From NCBI RefSeq assembly GCF_024713945.1, contig NW_027461518.1, positions 248,001 through 312,000 on the forward strand: DNA of 64,000 nucleotides. The letters run 5' to 3'. Made by a program: the position numbers and the translations under genes. The notes under the pieces were generated by a model. It was not told the origin of the DNA, searched no databases, and saw only the letters and a program-made list of their open reading frames with translations. Origin of the DNA: Dermatophagoides farinae (Eukaryota; Arthropoda; Arachnida; Sarcoptiformes; Pyroglyphidae). Below, piece by piece: positions 31,990 to 42,122 of this stretch (positions within the stretch are counted from its first letter, which is position 1; the number at the start of each line of letters is the position of its first letter).

Positions 31990-32352
31990 ATGCATTGTTA
32001 CGTGCTCTTCAACAGCCATGCATGTTTACAGTTGCAATACAACGCACCCATGAAGACTAAATATCTAATTTCGCCTATTAAGTGTACTAAAAATTGCTGT
32101 GACTGTCACAACGTCGAACCGTATACTGGGGACTGTGAGTTCGTCATTATTGACTGTTCAAGTAATAACAAGATCCCAAAGCATAAAAAAACTTCTTGGC
32201 TAATTCCAAAAAAAAATCAATTTTCGTTTCACTGGATTAAACCAGTTCCAGAATGTGAAAAGAAACCAGATATAAAGTATTACTACGAAGCTATTCCTCT
32301 AGGTGTCATTCACGCTCAACCGAATAGTAAAATACGAACTGTAAAATTCTAG
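31990..32352 (+). CDS. Small Cys-rich protein, unknown
   Basis: A frame of 120 codons from the first ATG, with an alternative start at 32050. Seven cysteines lie in the first 56 or so residues, including a tight KNCCDCHN cluster and TGDCEF, so a metal site or disulfides are possible. The C-terminal half is basic and aromatic. It is in the same frame as the preceding gene and separated from it by a TAA. A 75-nt GTATGT...TTTACAG segment (31957-32031) could, if spliced, fuse both into one protein. The last 47 bases overlap the 3' coding end of EMG1 on the opposite strand, which is unusual even here. Confidence 0.45.
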   Translation: MHCYVLFNSHACLQLQYNAPMKTKYLISPIKCTKNCCDCHNVEPYTGDCEFVIIDCSSNNKIPKHKKTSWLIPKKNQFSFHWIKPVPECEKKPDIKYYYEAIPLGVIHAQPNSKIRTVKF

Positions 32353-32996
32353 AAGCCAGCACCACAGGGCTGAGTTCGATTTCGGGAATGAAACACATAG
32401 CGTCCTCGTTAAAAAGTGGTAATTTGTCTTTATTCATACAGATTTCAATCATTGGGCCAGGAAGTGTGGTAAACTCTGCATCAGTGTCAGTCGATTGCCA
32501 ATAAGGTTTGAATAAATCCGTAAGGTGGACATTTAAAAATGACTTATTGGCTTGCGCATGAACAGAAAGTGTGCTATGCGTATTGAACAGGATGGTTTGT
32601 TCCTCCTCAGAAGCAATTTTCAAAATAAAGTCTTTAAAGTTGTTTAACAGAACCCCGTTTTTTGACTTGTACAACGACCGTAAAACGCTTTCAAACACTC
32701 CGATCGTTCTAGGTACTCGAAACTCGGGTGACACTCGTACCCAGCTGTGATCGTTCTGGAATAACACTTCAATATAGTATTTTTTCGTTGCTATGGAGTC
32801 AAAAATATTCAGTAAACATTGATGTAATACATTTAACTTTTCTAAACCTTCTTCAGTTTTTAAATTACGTAAATTCACGTCTCTTTATATAAATTACGGT
32901 TTTTTAAACTTACGTATTGGACAAAACTATAAATAATTTACGCTTCTGACCTGTGAATTGCGTTTCTTCGCCGTTAACGCATTTTTCGTCTTGCAT
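32306..32996 (-). CDS. EMG1: Ribosome biogenesis methyltransferase EMG1/NEP1, two exons
   Basis: Exon 1 is 32996-32914 and exon 2 is 32882-32306, joined in phase 2 over a 31-nt GTAAGT intron (32883-32913), giving 219 residues. Exon 1 supplies the first SPOUT strand (KRKLFIVLSN). Exon 2 has the NEP1 core: LHQCLLNIFDS, a strand (KYYIEVLF), then VSPEFRVPRTIGVFESVL, matching the family's R-[IV]-P-R-T motif, and the C-terminal knot region ending IELSPVVLASRILQ. Nep1 is the N1-specific pseudouridine methyltransferase that modifies 18S rRNA, and is required for 40S assembly. It is slightly shorter than typical (about 240-250). Confidence 0.78.
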
Positions 32997-33084
32997 TTTC
33001 TACATTCAATATCCTAGACTAACTTTAACCGAAAAATTTCCACTTTTAATAAATCTTTCTTTGTTAAAGGCTATATAAGCTGAA

Positions 33085-36000
33085 TCAGGTAGAGTTTATA
33101 ATAATTTTAATTATTTGTTTTGTAATATATTTCCCGTAATTGGCGTCATTAACCAAAATCGCAAATGACGTGTTGTGTTGGGGTAATCTGATTGCAGCAC
33201 TGCCGTTGAAATCCCAAAAACCAAGCCCAGTTAATGTTTTAGCGGCTTCTGCGGCGTATGTTACAGAAATCTCTCTGTCTGCTTGTTTATCCAAAACTTC
33301 ATCGGATATTGAATCCTGAGAAATAATATCTGGCGAGGAAGTAACGCTGTTTGTATAGCTACATTGCGAGATGATTGCTTTGAGCCGTGAAGGGATTTTT
33401 TTAATTTTAACCGTCATATTGCTAGACGTTTTAAACGCGTTCTGGCTCATACGGCTTCCGTTCCTGCGTATATATAAAAAGTGATTTTCAGGTCTAGTTA
33501 ACATCACACTGGCGGCCATGAGCTTGAAGTCAGTTCTAAATCTGAAAATTTGGTAACCTTGATAGTACGCCATGTGTAAACCCTCAAAATCTGTGGAGTA
33601 GTCCTGAAATAAATTTTTTTGCTTGTATAGAAGATTAAGTTCTTGATCAAACTCATTTGTGCTATAGTCGCTAAATTTATGCAAGATTGAGGCTATAGCA
33701 TGCGCGTTGGCTCGCAAACAAAGCGGTGGAATAAATAGGCCGTTGATTAAATTTGAATTTAAAGCTAACGAGTCAAACAGTAAAGGTTTTAGCTTAATGA
33801 TTTCAGAGTAGGTGTGTAGATTGTCTTTGTTTTTTTTAAGTTTTTCAATCACATTAGAATAATGAGATTTGTGTGCTTTTAACTTTGCTGCGATGTTTTT
33901 CTTAGAGAACTTGCTATAAAATTTTCCTTTGGTTAATTTCAATGTTTCGTTCACTTTTTTAAGCCATTCTGTGTAATCAGCATTCTCTGTTTCGTTGTCA
34001 TTTGATTTAGCTGGATCGCTGTCAAATAGATTGCTGATGACACCCATCACGTTGAACGCTCGAGTGTTCATCACCAATCTTTTGTGGAACTTACAGTTTT
34101 GTTCAAGTGATGATTTTAATATTTTGTATTTTCGAGGACCGGACTTTTTATCACGAAGAAAGAGCATACTGTTGTATTTTATTTTATTTTTGTGACTGTG
34201 GCCGAAGCCAGGGTCCGATTTCGACTTTTTCAAAGCGGCCGCAGTAGTGGTAACGTCGACTCTTTGGACAGGCAAACTTTCAGATTTATGTATTTCAGCG
34301 AATTTGCGAATATAATGTACCAGTGGATTATCAGGTTTTTTAACTTTGTTGGTCACGACTGCCGTATTTTGTGTGTTTAAATTTGCGCAAGAAGGGATAG
34401 GGTAGTAAAAGTTTTTGGATATGAAACTTAAATTCAGTTGATTAAAAAATACGTTTTTTAAATAGTTCTGCAATGGCACGATTCCCACAATGTTCTCGAG
34501 CAGTGCGTTTAGCAAGAAAGCTTGGCTGAACAGGCAAACATTATTGTTAAAATTTTTTTGCTCCGGTTTTGTTCGTTCTATCTTTCTGAGCACGTCTGAA
34601 TATGAACCCAAAAAGTTGAATGAACAATCTTCTGGCAACCATTTGTGTAGACCACAGTTACCTATCAGTAGATCATAAACAGTAAGATTTTCATGTTCTG
34701 GTAAGCACAAACCGTACCACCAATCCCTGAGCTTGTCTGTTTTTTTGACAATGTTGTTTGAAATTAACCACATAAGCAGAGACATTAACATAACATGCAC
34801 TAGTGTGTAACAGCAAAATAAAGATTCATCGTCTACGGGGGTTTTTAAATATGAATCAGATTTTCCAGCTGCAACATTAACGAGACAAGAATCGTCTTTA
34901 AGTACAACAACTTGAACAGCTACACTGGGATTTCGGTTTACGTAGAAGAGTATGGCTCGCAATATTTTTTCTTGCAAAGTGTACTGCGGACTAACAACAA
35001 ACCTGAACGACGAAGAAGAATTTCGGTATATTAAATTGTATTTTGAATACAAATTAGACAAGCCTTGTTGAGCCTTGTTAAATATTATTTCTAAAAAGGG
35101 AATGTTTATTTGGAGTTCGACCATGACTCCATATAGTATTGAAACCACCCGGAGAAAAAATATCAGTTCTTTAGGCCACGATTTGAACGGATTATAACTG
35201 TCATTACTTTTGTAATCCTTCCACATCTGTTTTTTTTGATCTTTAGTTATCAGTTTCAAATCAGCGTTGTTATTATTAGGCGTAGAAAGCAAAGCTTTAA
35301 ACAGGTCTAGATAGGTTTCTGGATTTGCCGGCAAAGCCTGATCCATAACTTTGAATTCAAAGCCAAGATGTGCCATGGCATCAATCAAACCGAAAAGATC
35401 GACTGTAGCGCAACTGATGATGAATTTGCAATAACCGTATCGATAGCTGTCAGAAATGTTTTTGACCAGCCCCCAATCAAGCAAAACAGGCTTAGCTTCT
35501 TGTGTGAGCGGGTCGATGTTAATTAGAATATTGCCAGGATGTGGGTCGGCGTGGTAAAAACCGTTAATGAAAACCTGATGGCAAAATGCTTCTAGCAAGC
35601 TCACAAAAACAGCCTGGAGATCTATTCCATTGTTCTTTTGCTGAATGAGGTCGTTTATTTTGAAGCCTTCAATGTATTCTTGGACCATTACTTGTTTTGT
35701 AGTTAAGCTCATGTACACGCGTGGAATTATGATAGCCAATTCTGCTGTTATCATGTTATTGCGAGCTCGTTGTTGATTTTTCGCTTCTTTTAAAAAATCC
35801 AACTCTAAGTCAGCCTGCTTTTTCCACTCTGCAAGCAATGCTTGCAAATCAAAGCTATTGTCTATTTTTGCATAAACTCTTAGTATAGTTTCAAGTATCA
35901 GCATATCTTGGCTGATCAATTTCTCAATAGAAGCGTGCTGAACCTTGACAACGACAGGTTGACCGTTAATCAATTGACCTCGGTGAACCTGTCCTATTGA

Positions 36001-36445
36001 TGCGACAGCGATCGAGTCAGACTCCAGTTCTCTGAAAATATGGTCGACTGGCTGGCCCAACTGCGCAGAGATTTTTTGCTGGATCTGCGCGAAAGACGTG
36101 GGAAGCATGTTGTCTTGCGTTTGGCTAAACGCTTTAATGTAAACTTCATTGAAAATGTCTGGTCTAGTGCTGAGAAACTGAATTATCTTGACCCACCAGC
36201 CTTTAAGTTCTTTGACTGAAGCTAAAATTGAATTAGCCAGTTTATCTTGCCGAATTTTCCAGTAGTCATCTTTATATTGACCAGGCAAAACGGCGTAGTT
36301 GAATTTGTCTTGGTAATAAATAAACAGTATATTTGAAAATCTACAGAGGAACTAAAACTATATTTAACTTTACAGATCCGCGTTTTGCAAAGAAAAACTG
36401 TCAACCTACTTTAAATAGTCGAAATATAGCGGCAACGCTGCTCAT
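33085..36445 (-). CDS. ABC1/UbiB-type atypical kinase fused to degenerate beta-lactamase-like domain
   Basis: The long exon is 36351-33085. It contains no usable ATG before the kinase motifs, so the start must be upstream. The best model adds ATG at 36445 (12 codons) over a 58-nt intron (36352-36409, phase 0), giving about 1,100 residues. The kinase domain has an Ala-rich loop (AVASIGQVHRG), a beta3 lysine (VVVKVQH), the catalytic loop HADPHPGNILI and LLDWGL. The KxGQ motif reads KIIQ. ABC1/ADCK proteins support mitochondrial coenzyme Q and lipid metabolism. From about residue 480 the rest resembles the beta-lactamase/LACTB fold of plant ABC1-fusion proteins (YDLLIGNCGLHKWLPE), but no SxxK nucleophile is seen. 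Confidence 0.82.
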
Positions 36446-36833
36446 ATTGTTTATATATGCAGTACATAGAGTTTAATCAATAATACGCAGAAGTTTTTGT
36501 GTTATCAGTGGTGCAGCAATAGAAATTCAAAAAACAAAAACCCAGGCTACGAAGTGATAAACGTGATTATGCGAGCAGTCCGCTGAAAATGTAGATTTTA
36601 TGTTGGTATGCATAACACTCAGTGTTTTTTTTAATAATACTGCATTAATTAAAATATAATAATAGTTCAAAAATATTTGAAACAAAAAAGGTGCTGTACT
36701 TATATTAATGCTGAGCACATAGATAATCGAGAATTGTTATTCATTTCTACTAACGTGCTTTGTACATACATTGAATAGACTTTCTTGTTATCTTTATTAA
36801 CAAAATTCATGAGGTAATTGCGTCCTCTAGTTC
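36446..36833. promoter_or_regulatory. Divergent intergenic region, ABC1 fusion and HTH gene
   Basis: This is 388 AT-rich bases between two divergent starts. I found no ATG-led frame worth annotating, no tRNA-like cloverleaf and no repeat. It presumably carries both promoters. An alternative or additional 5' exon of the ABC1 gene could also lie here. Confidence 0.4.
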
Positions 36834-38689
36834 ATGCAAGAAAATTTTATTGATGTAGAGAATAGCGTGCCTATAGGCGGATACGAAAACCAAATTTACA
36901 ACGAAGGCTGGGGAGAAGGCAACGAAAACGAAAGTGGGGAAGATGAGTCTTGGTTGAAAATTGATCGTACACTTGCCATGGAGGTTAACATTCCGCTCGA
37001 TCATGGAGGGGAGTTGATTTCGTTTTATGAAGTGCGAAATTGGAAATTGCCTTCCTTGAACGAATTGAACCGGCTGAAAACTCGTATAACTGATGAGTGG
37101 ATCAAACCATTGAACCTCAAGCAACAAGACATCGTTCGCGCCAGCGGTCTGGGGGCCCCCTACGTATGTTATTTGTTGAAGGACCCTAACAGTCCAAACA
37201 TGAACCGCAGACGTAAAATTGAAGCTTATAGTGTGCTGACAGAGCTATTCAGGAAATATGATGAAGGATTAATTACAAAAGAACATTTTACTCGCCTCAG
37301 AAATCAACGAGTTGCCAGTCGCTTTCAAGGACCTCGGGCGGAGCGATTCACAAAAGTGAACAACTCTAACCACATGGTCAGAATGAAGCGCCGCTATTCT
37401 TATAATAACGAAATAGACGGCGACGGCGAGGAAGAAGAGGATGGCTCGAGTATAGAAGATAATATGAGTATGAAAAGCAAACGAAAACAACGAATGATTA
37501 ATTGTAAGTTATTTTGGCGCTTTGAGCGCGCTTCAATATTTTTCTAGCAAATGTTGACCAGAAATACAATGTAAATGAGCGCAAGATGCAGAATGTAATG
37601 TCAGGACCCGGCTTTATGGACGGGCCAATGCAACAAAATTACGTCAAACATTGGGTTCCCGTGACAAATACGCCTATTTATCCTGTGCATCCATATACAA
37701 CTCAGGTTGCTGCTGGCAAAATTCCGAATTCCAGCGCCACTTCTTATATGCAAAACGGGCAGAACTCGTTTATAGCTCCTTATCCAAATTGCTTTCCTAA
37801 AGTCGTTCGTACTGTGTTCCCACTTTCTAGCGCCATCGACGGCCCTGTTTCTACCAAGTTTTACGAATATAAACAAGAAAAAAACGAACAGAAAGATGAA
37901 AATCAGAATCAAGACGTATACAGTTCGTGGGTCGATTCAAAAATTTCATCAGTTTGCAATAAATGTCTCGTCTCGGGAAAAGAAGGAAACAATGCTGTAT
38001 TTAGAAACCCTCTAACTCACGCGTTTGTTTTTTTAATAAATAAAACCAGCTTGTTAATTCCGATACTGCTCGAAACCAAACCTGAATCGCTAGCAAATTT
38101 CGAAGTTCATTCTGACGAGCAATTATGGGATATCCAGTATTTAAGAAAACATGCTGAAGAACAAAACTGGCTTTCGGACAAGCATAACAGATCAGACTGT
38201 ATTTGTGTTTTGTGGAACATCAACGACTTGCCCGTTTTTATAAATGGCGTTTTAGAAAAGTGGAAACAAGACTACAAGTTCACTGACGAAGAAATGTCCA
38301 TTGTAACTTTGCAGTTTCTCTCGCAATTCGTTTATTTACGAGATATAGAAGTTGCGTTTCAAGCTTTACTGCCGCAGGTTGATCCTAGCGAAAACTTTAC
38401 CCGTGTTTTAGAAATGAATTGTATCCTCAATGATGACAAGTTGAAAATTAATGACACTTTTTCTTGGGACATAAGAGCTTCCGACATGGAGTTAGTTACG
38501 TTGTTGTCGTATTTTATCTCCGACTTTCAGCTAAGCGTACCTTCGATAACATCGATGTTTATCGACTTGAAATTGCTAATAATTAAATACCGTAAAGAAT
38601 GGGTGCAAAATATGCTTGAAAGAATGATCAATTCGGGACGAATCCAACCCGTCAATGTTCTTCCTGACTCATTATCCCTGAAGGTTTAG
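36834..38689 (+). CDS. HTH-domain protein, probable DNA-binding regulator, two exons
   Basis: Exon 1 is 36834-37503 and exon 2 is 37548-38689, joined in phase 1 across a 44-nt GTAAGT...TCTAG intron, giving 603 residues. Residues about 70-135 look like a compact helix-turn-helix of the lambda-repressor/HNF1-POU type: NLKQQDIVRASGLGAPYVCYLL, then a basic NMNRRRKIEAYSVL helix. Downstream come KRKQR and an acidic GEEEEDG run, a Met/Asn/Pro-rich linker, and a C-terminal globular region of about 270 residues that I do not recognise. Nuclear DNA binding is inferred from fold-like pattern only. It is not an AP2 domain. Confidence 0.6.
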
Positions 38690-38887
38690 ATTGTTACTTC
38701 AGACAATTGATATTATTACCGTTATTGATAAGTATATTATCCAAAATATCTATGCGTATTATAATTAATAACTTTATTGCCTGTATACTTGATTATCATA
38801 AGTAACTTATTTTTTTTTTTTCTTTCGTAAGATAAATTTATCATTGAAAGAGATTATTAATAAATGCTTTAAACGGGTTATTTAAAC

Positions 38888-39853
38888 ATGGGAGTGAATC
38901 GTAAAAATAAAGTCCATGTTGCGCCAACAGATGAAGAGCTTAGCCGCATACCGAGGTCATTGGTTGTTATCATTGGAAAACGGAGCAGCAATGTACTTAG
39001 ACTTGTGAGTGACGTTCGAAAAATGCTTTTACCGTGGACAGCAAAAAATTTAAACACCACCACCGCAAACACTTTAAAAGATTTCATTGCAGTTTGTGGA
39101 GTCTTGAATATCACACATCTCTTCGTCGTCAAGCAATCACAGTCAAACGTTTTGTTTCGCATCTGTAATAAGAAAGAGCAAAAAGGTGTCACGTTTACCT
39201 TTTGCATTTATTCTTATTCATTAATAGAAGACATCAGGCGCTTATTCGAAAATTCTTTCGCTAAGTCGAACGAGTTTTCGTCTCCCCCACTCATCGTGTT
39301 GTCTGGGTTTGAAAATAAAGACGGCTTTGTTTCAGCCGAAGCTTTGGAACTGCTTCGCAAGTGTTTTTCAACACTGTTCCCAGTTATAGATTCTAAAAGT
39401 GCTATTAATATAAAAACAACAAAGCGTATCATGGCTGTTGTTTACACTGGTGAGGCTTCTGTTTCAATTCGTCAATATTCGGTAAGATTGTCACACAAGC
39501 TTAAGGATTTGTTAAACACTGATTCTGCTCCCCAAAAAACTAACAAAAAAGTCAAACTGAATGCCAAAGAGAAAATCGATAAAGTAGAAAACTCGAATTT
39601 AGACGCTGACGCTCTCAAAAATCTTTGCATAGAAGGTCTGTCTACGGTAGAAATAGGACCCCGCCTCGACATTACACTCGCTCAAGTTCAAAGTGGAGTG
39701 TTTAGCGGAACGAACCTTTGGGTTCATCCAAATTTTGACACCGATAAAATAAAAGTTGAAGCCGTCGATTTAGATGACGAAGCTATTAGTATAGAAAATG
39801 ATAACGTTAATGACCTAATTGCGGAATCCGGATCAAGCTCATTGGAAGACTAA
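38888..39853 (+). CDS. SSF1: Brix-domain 60S assembly factor SSF1/PPAN
   Basis: A 321-residue Brix protein. It starts with IPRSLVVIIGKRS, then LVSDVRKMLLPWTAKNL, LKDFIAVCGVLNITHLFVV (matching the SSF1/PPAN pattern of a 'K-D-F-x-x-x-C-G-x-L-x-x-T-H' segment), and VTFTFCIYSYSLIEDI. The sigma70-like motif region IEGLSTVEIGPRLDITLAQVQSG closes the domain. SSF1/Peter Pan works with Rpf2-type Brix factors in nucleolar pre-60S maturation. The acidic C-terminal tail is short. No introns are needed. The gene is plus strand, 198 bp after the HTH gene. Confidence 0.92.
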   Translation: MGVNRKNKVHVAPTDEELSRIPRSLVVIIGKRSSNVLRLVSDVRKMLLPWTAKNLNTTTANTLKDFIAVCGVLNITHLFVVKQSQSNVLFRICNKKEQKGVTFTFCIYSYSLIEDIRRLFENSFAKSNEFSSPPLIVLSGFENKDGFVSAEALELLRKCFSTLFPVIDSKSAINIKTTKRIMAVVYTGEASVSIRQYSVRLSHKLKDLLNTDSAPQKTNKKVKLNAKEKIDKVENSNLDADALKNLCIEGLSTVEIGPRLDITLAQVQSGVFSGTNLWVHPNFDTDKIKVEAVDLDDEAISIENDNVNDLIAESGSSSLED

Positions 39854-39952
39854 ATTTTTTAATTTTGTTACCTGTAGTAGGTTTATTAATTTCGAACTTT
39901 TGTCAAGTTAAATTTGCGATTTTATTAAGTCTTATTTTTACTAAAATTTAAT

Positions 39953-40096
39953 TTACAAGGTCACTGACTTACTAACGAGTACGATCATTGTCAAACTGAA
40001 CAGAAATATTAAAGCGATTATTATATAAGTTAAAATTTTCGAATTTCTTAGCCTGTCTTGCTCGTTCAATCGTTGATGAATGATTGCATTTATCAT
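39953..40096 (-). CDS. 47-residue tail-anchored-type membrane microprotein
   Basis: The ATG at 40096-40094 opens 47 codons ending TAA at 39955-39953. A polar, charged N terminus (HQRLNEQDRLRNSK) is followed by one strongly hydrophobic helix of about 24 residues (TYIIIALIFLFSLTMIVLV) and a short tail. The layout resembles tail-anchored ER or mitochondrial subunits. There is a stop directly upstream in frame, so it is not a C-terminal exon of a longer frame. It lies 64 bp downstream of SRPRB on the same strand. The clean hydrophobic block makes chance less likely, but the family is unknown. Confidence 0.45.
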   Translation of the reverse strand: MINAIIHQRLNEQDRLRNSKILTYIIIALIFLFSLTMIVLVSKSVTL

Positions 40097-40159
40097 TGCA
40101 ACTTAGTCAAATGTATACTTGGTGACTCTAACTACGTTGAATAAATTAGTTAGGTGATT

Positions 40160-41061
40160 TTACTTATTACTTTTCAAATACTGTACTGTCAAAATACTTA
40201 GTATTAATGCTCTACACTTATCAGCACAGACCGTGAAATTCACTTCTGAAAGTGCATTCTATAATATTTTTTTGTAAATACTTACACAAATATTGATCTT
40301 TAAATTATTTAAATTAATCGCACTGCAAGGATCTTTTAGTTGTATTTTGGTTCTTTTAAGGCGTTTATTTGCTACCAAATGTGTTAGAAATAAATTGATC
40401 GTTTGGTACAAGTAGTGGTGTTCAGGAAAAAAAGTAATGAAGTTAGTTAGGATTGATTGGTCTTCAAGCTGATTTAACCGAATTAATTGAGCCTCGATTT
40501 CTTGAATTTTTTTCTTTTTGTCAAAATCAATTACGTTGCTTACGTTTGAAAAACATAAAATTAAATGTTTTTCTTGATTTTTTCGAATTTCAGAACAGAA
40601 TATTTTATATAAATAAAACACGGATTGCGACGAACTAAGCGGAATTGACGCGTCCAAAACCCACACAATGATGTCATAGTAACTCACAACGTGGTCGAAA
40701 TTTGTATCAGACGAATTAAAATTTTCTGACGCCAGAAATATATTCGGTGTTTCAGAGTAAAAATCGTTTGACATGTGATTCAGATCTGTTATATAAGTCT
40801 TAGATAATTTTTTTACTTCAATGGAATCTGTTATTTTAACTTCGTGATGAGTCAACATTTGCCACAACAACCGTTTTTCATTTTGATTTTCGCCACAAAT
40901 TAGCACGCTTGGTCTTCTTTTTATAGGTTTGAATTTTTCAACTACAAGATTTTGATTATATACAGTTAGATGTTTTATCACTTACAAATATACACGTTAA
41001 TAACAAATAAAAATGTGGTTAACAAGATAAACGACGTGCCATTATCAATTACAGTTCTCAT
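40160..41061 (-). CDS. Signal recognition particle receptor beta subunit (SRPRB-like), three exons
   Basis: Exons 41061-40986, 40941-40286 and 40258-40160 join over introns of 44 nt (40942-40985, phase 1) and 27 nt (40259-40285, phase 0), giving 276 residues. Exon 1 supplies an N-terminal membrane helix (SFILLTTFLFVINVYI), followed by a GTPase-like domain, the exact plan and size of SRbeta, which anchors SRalpha to the ER. After RRPSVLICGENQ comes KITDSIEV (compare the TxTS region), and later DIIVWVLDASIP and ILCFSN. The P-loop is degenerate: the Gly-Lys-Ser/Thr end reads Glu-Lys-Arg (47-49), so GTP binding may be weak. The family call rests on topology and spacing. Confidence 0.66.
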
Positions 41062-41157
41062 TATAACATTGAAAGTTTATTTGGCTTAAAATCGTTTATT
41101 TTATTTGTTGATTAATCAATTGACAAATTTGGTATAAAATAAAAATAAAAATCTAAA
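41062..41157. promoter_or_regulatory. 96-bp divergent promoter region
   Basis: Once the SRPRB first exon is placed at 41061, only 96 AT-rich bases separate it from the phosphopantetheinyl transferase ATG at 41158. Both promoters must share this stretch. No specific box can be singled out. Confidence 0.4.
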
Positions 41158-41991
41158 ATGACGGGTTTTAGTTTGTTTATCTCAAAAGTTCACAATCTAA
41201 CATCTGACGAAATTCAGCAATACAAAAAAAGTTTTACGAAAGACGAGTTGTCTAACATCGAACAACTAAAACTAAACTTCCAAAACTCTTTGTACAGCTA
41301 TTATTTTACCAAAGTTTGTTTGAGCAAAGTTATCAATTGTCCCATTGGACAAATAACAGTGAAACGAAAAAAATTGTATAAACCAGTTTTACAACAACAT
41401 GGAGAAAAAAAATATGATTTCAACGTTAGTCACGATTTCAACTTATTTGTCTTAAGTTGTATGGAAGCAGATTTAAATTCTATTGGAATCGATCTGGCTT
41501 ATACTAAACTCAAAAGCGACAAGAGATCGCCAACCGACTTCTTGGATAATATGAAAAGCACGATGACAGTCAAGGAATGGAACTTCATAAAACATGTAAA
41601 TTCAATAGATCAGATGCTGTACAGATATTTTTTGTTATGGACTATAAAAGAAAGTTTTTTAAAATGTGTTGGCTGCGGTTTGAGCTTTGAGATTGGAAAA
41701 CTTGAAATAAACATTCCAAACGAAACAATGCTTATGCATTGCACCGAAAAAATAGTATATACGACAGACTTTTTGAAAGTTTATCATCTTGAAAATTGGG
41801 AACAAATAAGAATTTTTTCGTTGTTTCAGGAAAGTTTCGAAATTGACAATTATAAGATTTCGCCCGGAATGCAAAATTATACTTTTTCAGTTTATCGAAT
41901 TACTGACGAAAACACTGGAAACTATTGGGCTACGATATGCAAACGCGGTTTGCATCAAAATCATGATTGTTCAGTAATAAGTTTTATATAA
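41158..41991 (+). CDS. 4'-phosphopantetheinyl transferase, Sfp/AASDHPPT type
   Basis: A 277-residue protein of Sfp-type (double-length) PPTase size. Conserved elements are FNVSHDFNLFVLS (the N-terminal SHD motif, 91-93), SIGIDLAY (Asp112, a Mg2+ ligand) and LWTIKESFLKCVGCGLSF (Trp161, Lys-Glu-Ser 164-166, the second metal ligand and catalytic region). It moves 4'-phosphopantetheine from CoA to a serine on acyl-carrier domains. The Sfp/AASDHPPT form usually serves cytosolic or mitochondrial carriers such as type I fatty acid or polyketide synthases, so the genome should encode such a substrate. None is visible in this window. No targeting peptide is evident. Confidence 0.9.
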   Translation: MTGFSLFISKVHNLTSDEIQQYKKSFTKDELSNIEQLKLNFQNSLYSYYFTKVCLSKVINCPIGQITVKRKKLYKPVLQQHGEKKYDFNVSHDFNLFVLSCMEADLNSIGIDLAYTKLKSDKRSPTDFLDNMKSTMTVKEWNFIKHVNSIDQMLYRYFLLWTIKESFLKCVGCGLSFEIGKLEINIPNETMLMHCTEKIVYTTDFLKVYHLENWEQIRIFSLFQESFEIDNYKISPGMQNYTFSVYRITDENTGNYWATICKRGLHQNHDCSVISFI

Positions 41992-42122
41992 AAAATTATA
42001 GTATAACCAAACAAAGATCATACAATCTGCTAATCGATATCATAAAAATAAAATTGTAAAAAAAATAATTAACAATTATTCAAAAAACACAATAACGGGA
42101 ACAAACTAGTTAAACGAGTTGT

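Noticed and set aside
36527-36718. A 63-codon minus-strand frame upstream of the ABC1 gene
   Set aside because: It starts at GTG, not ATG, lies in promoter-like DNA and has no recognisable features.
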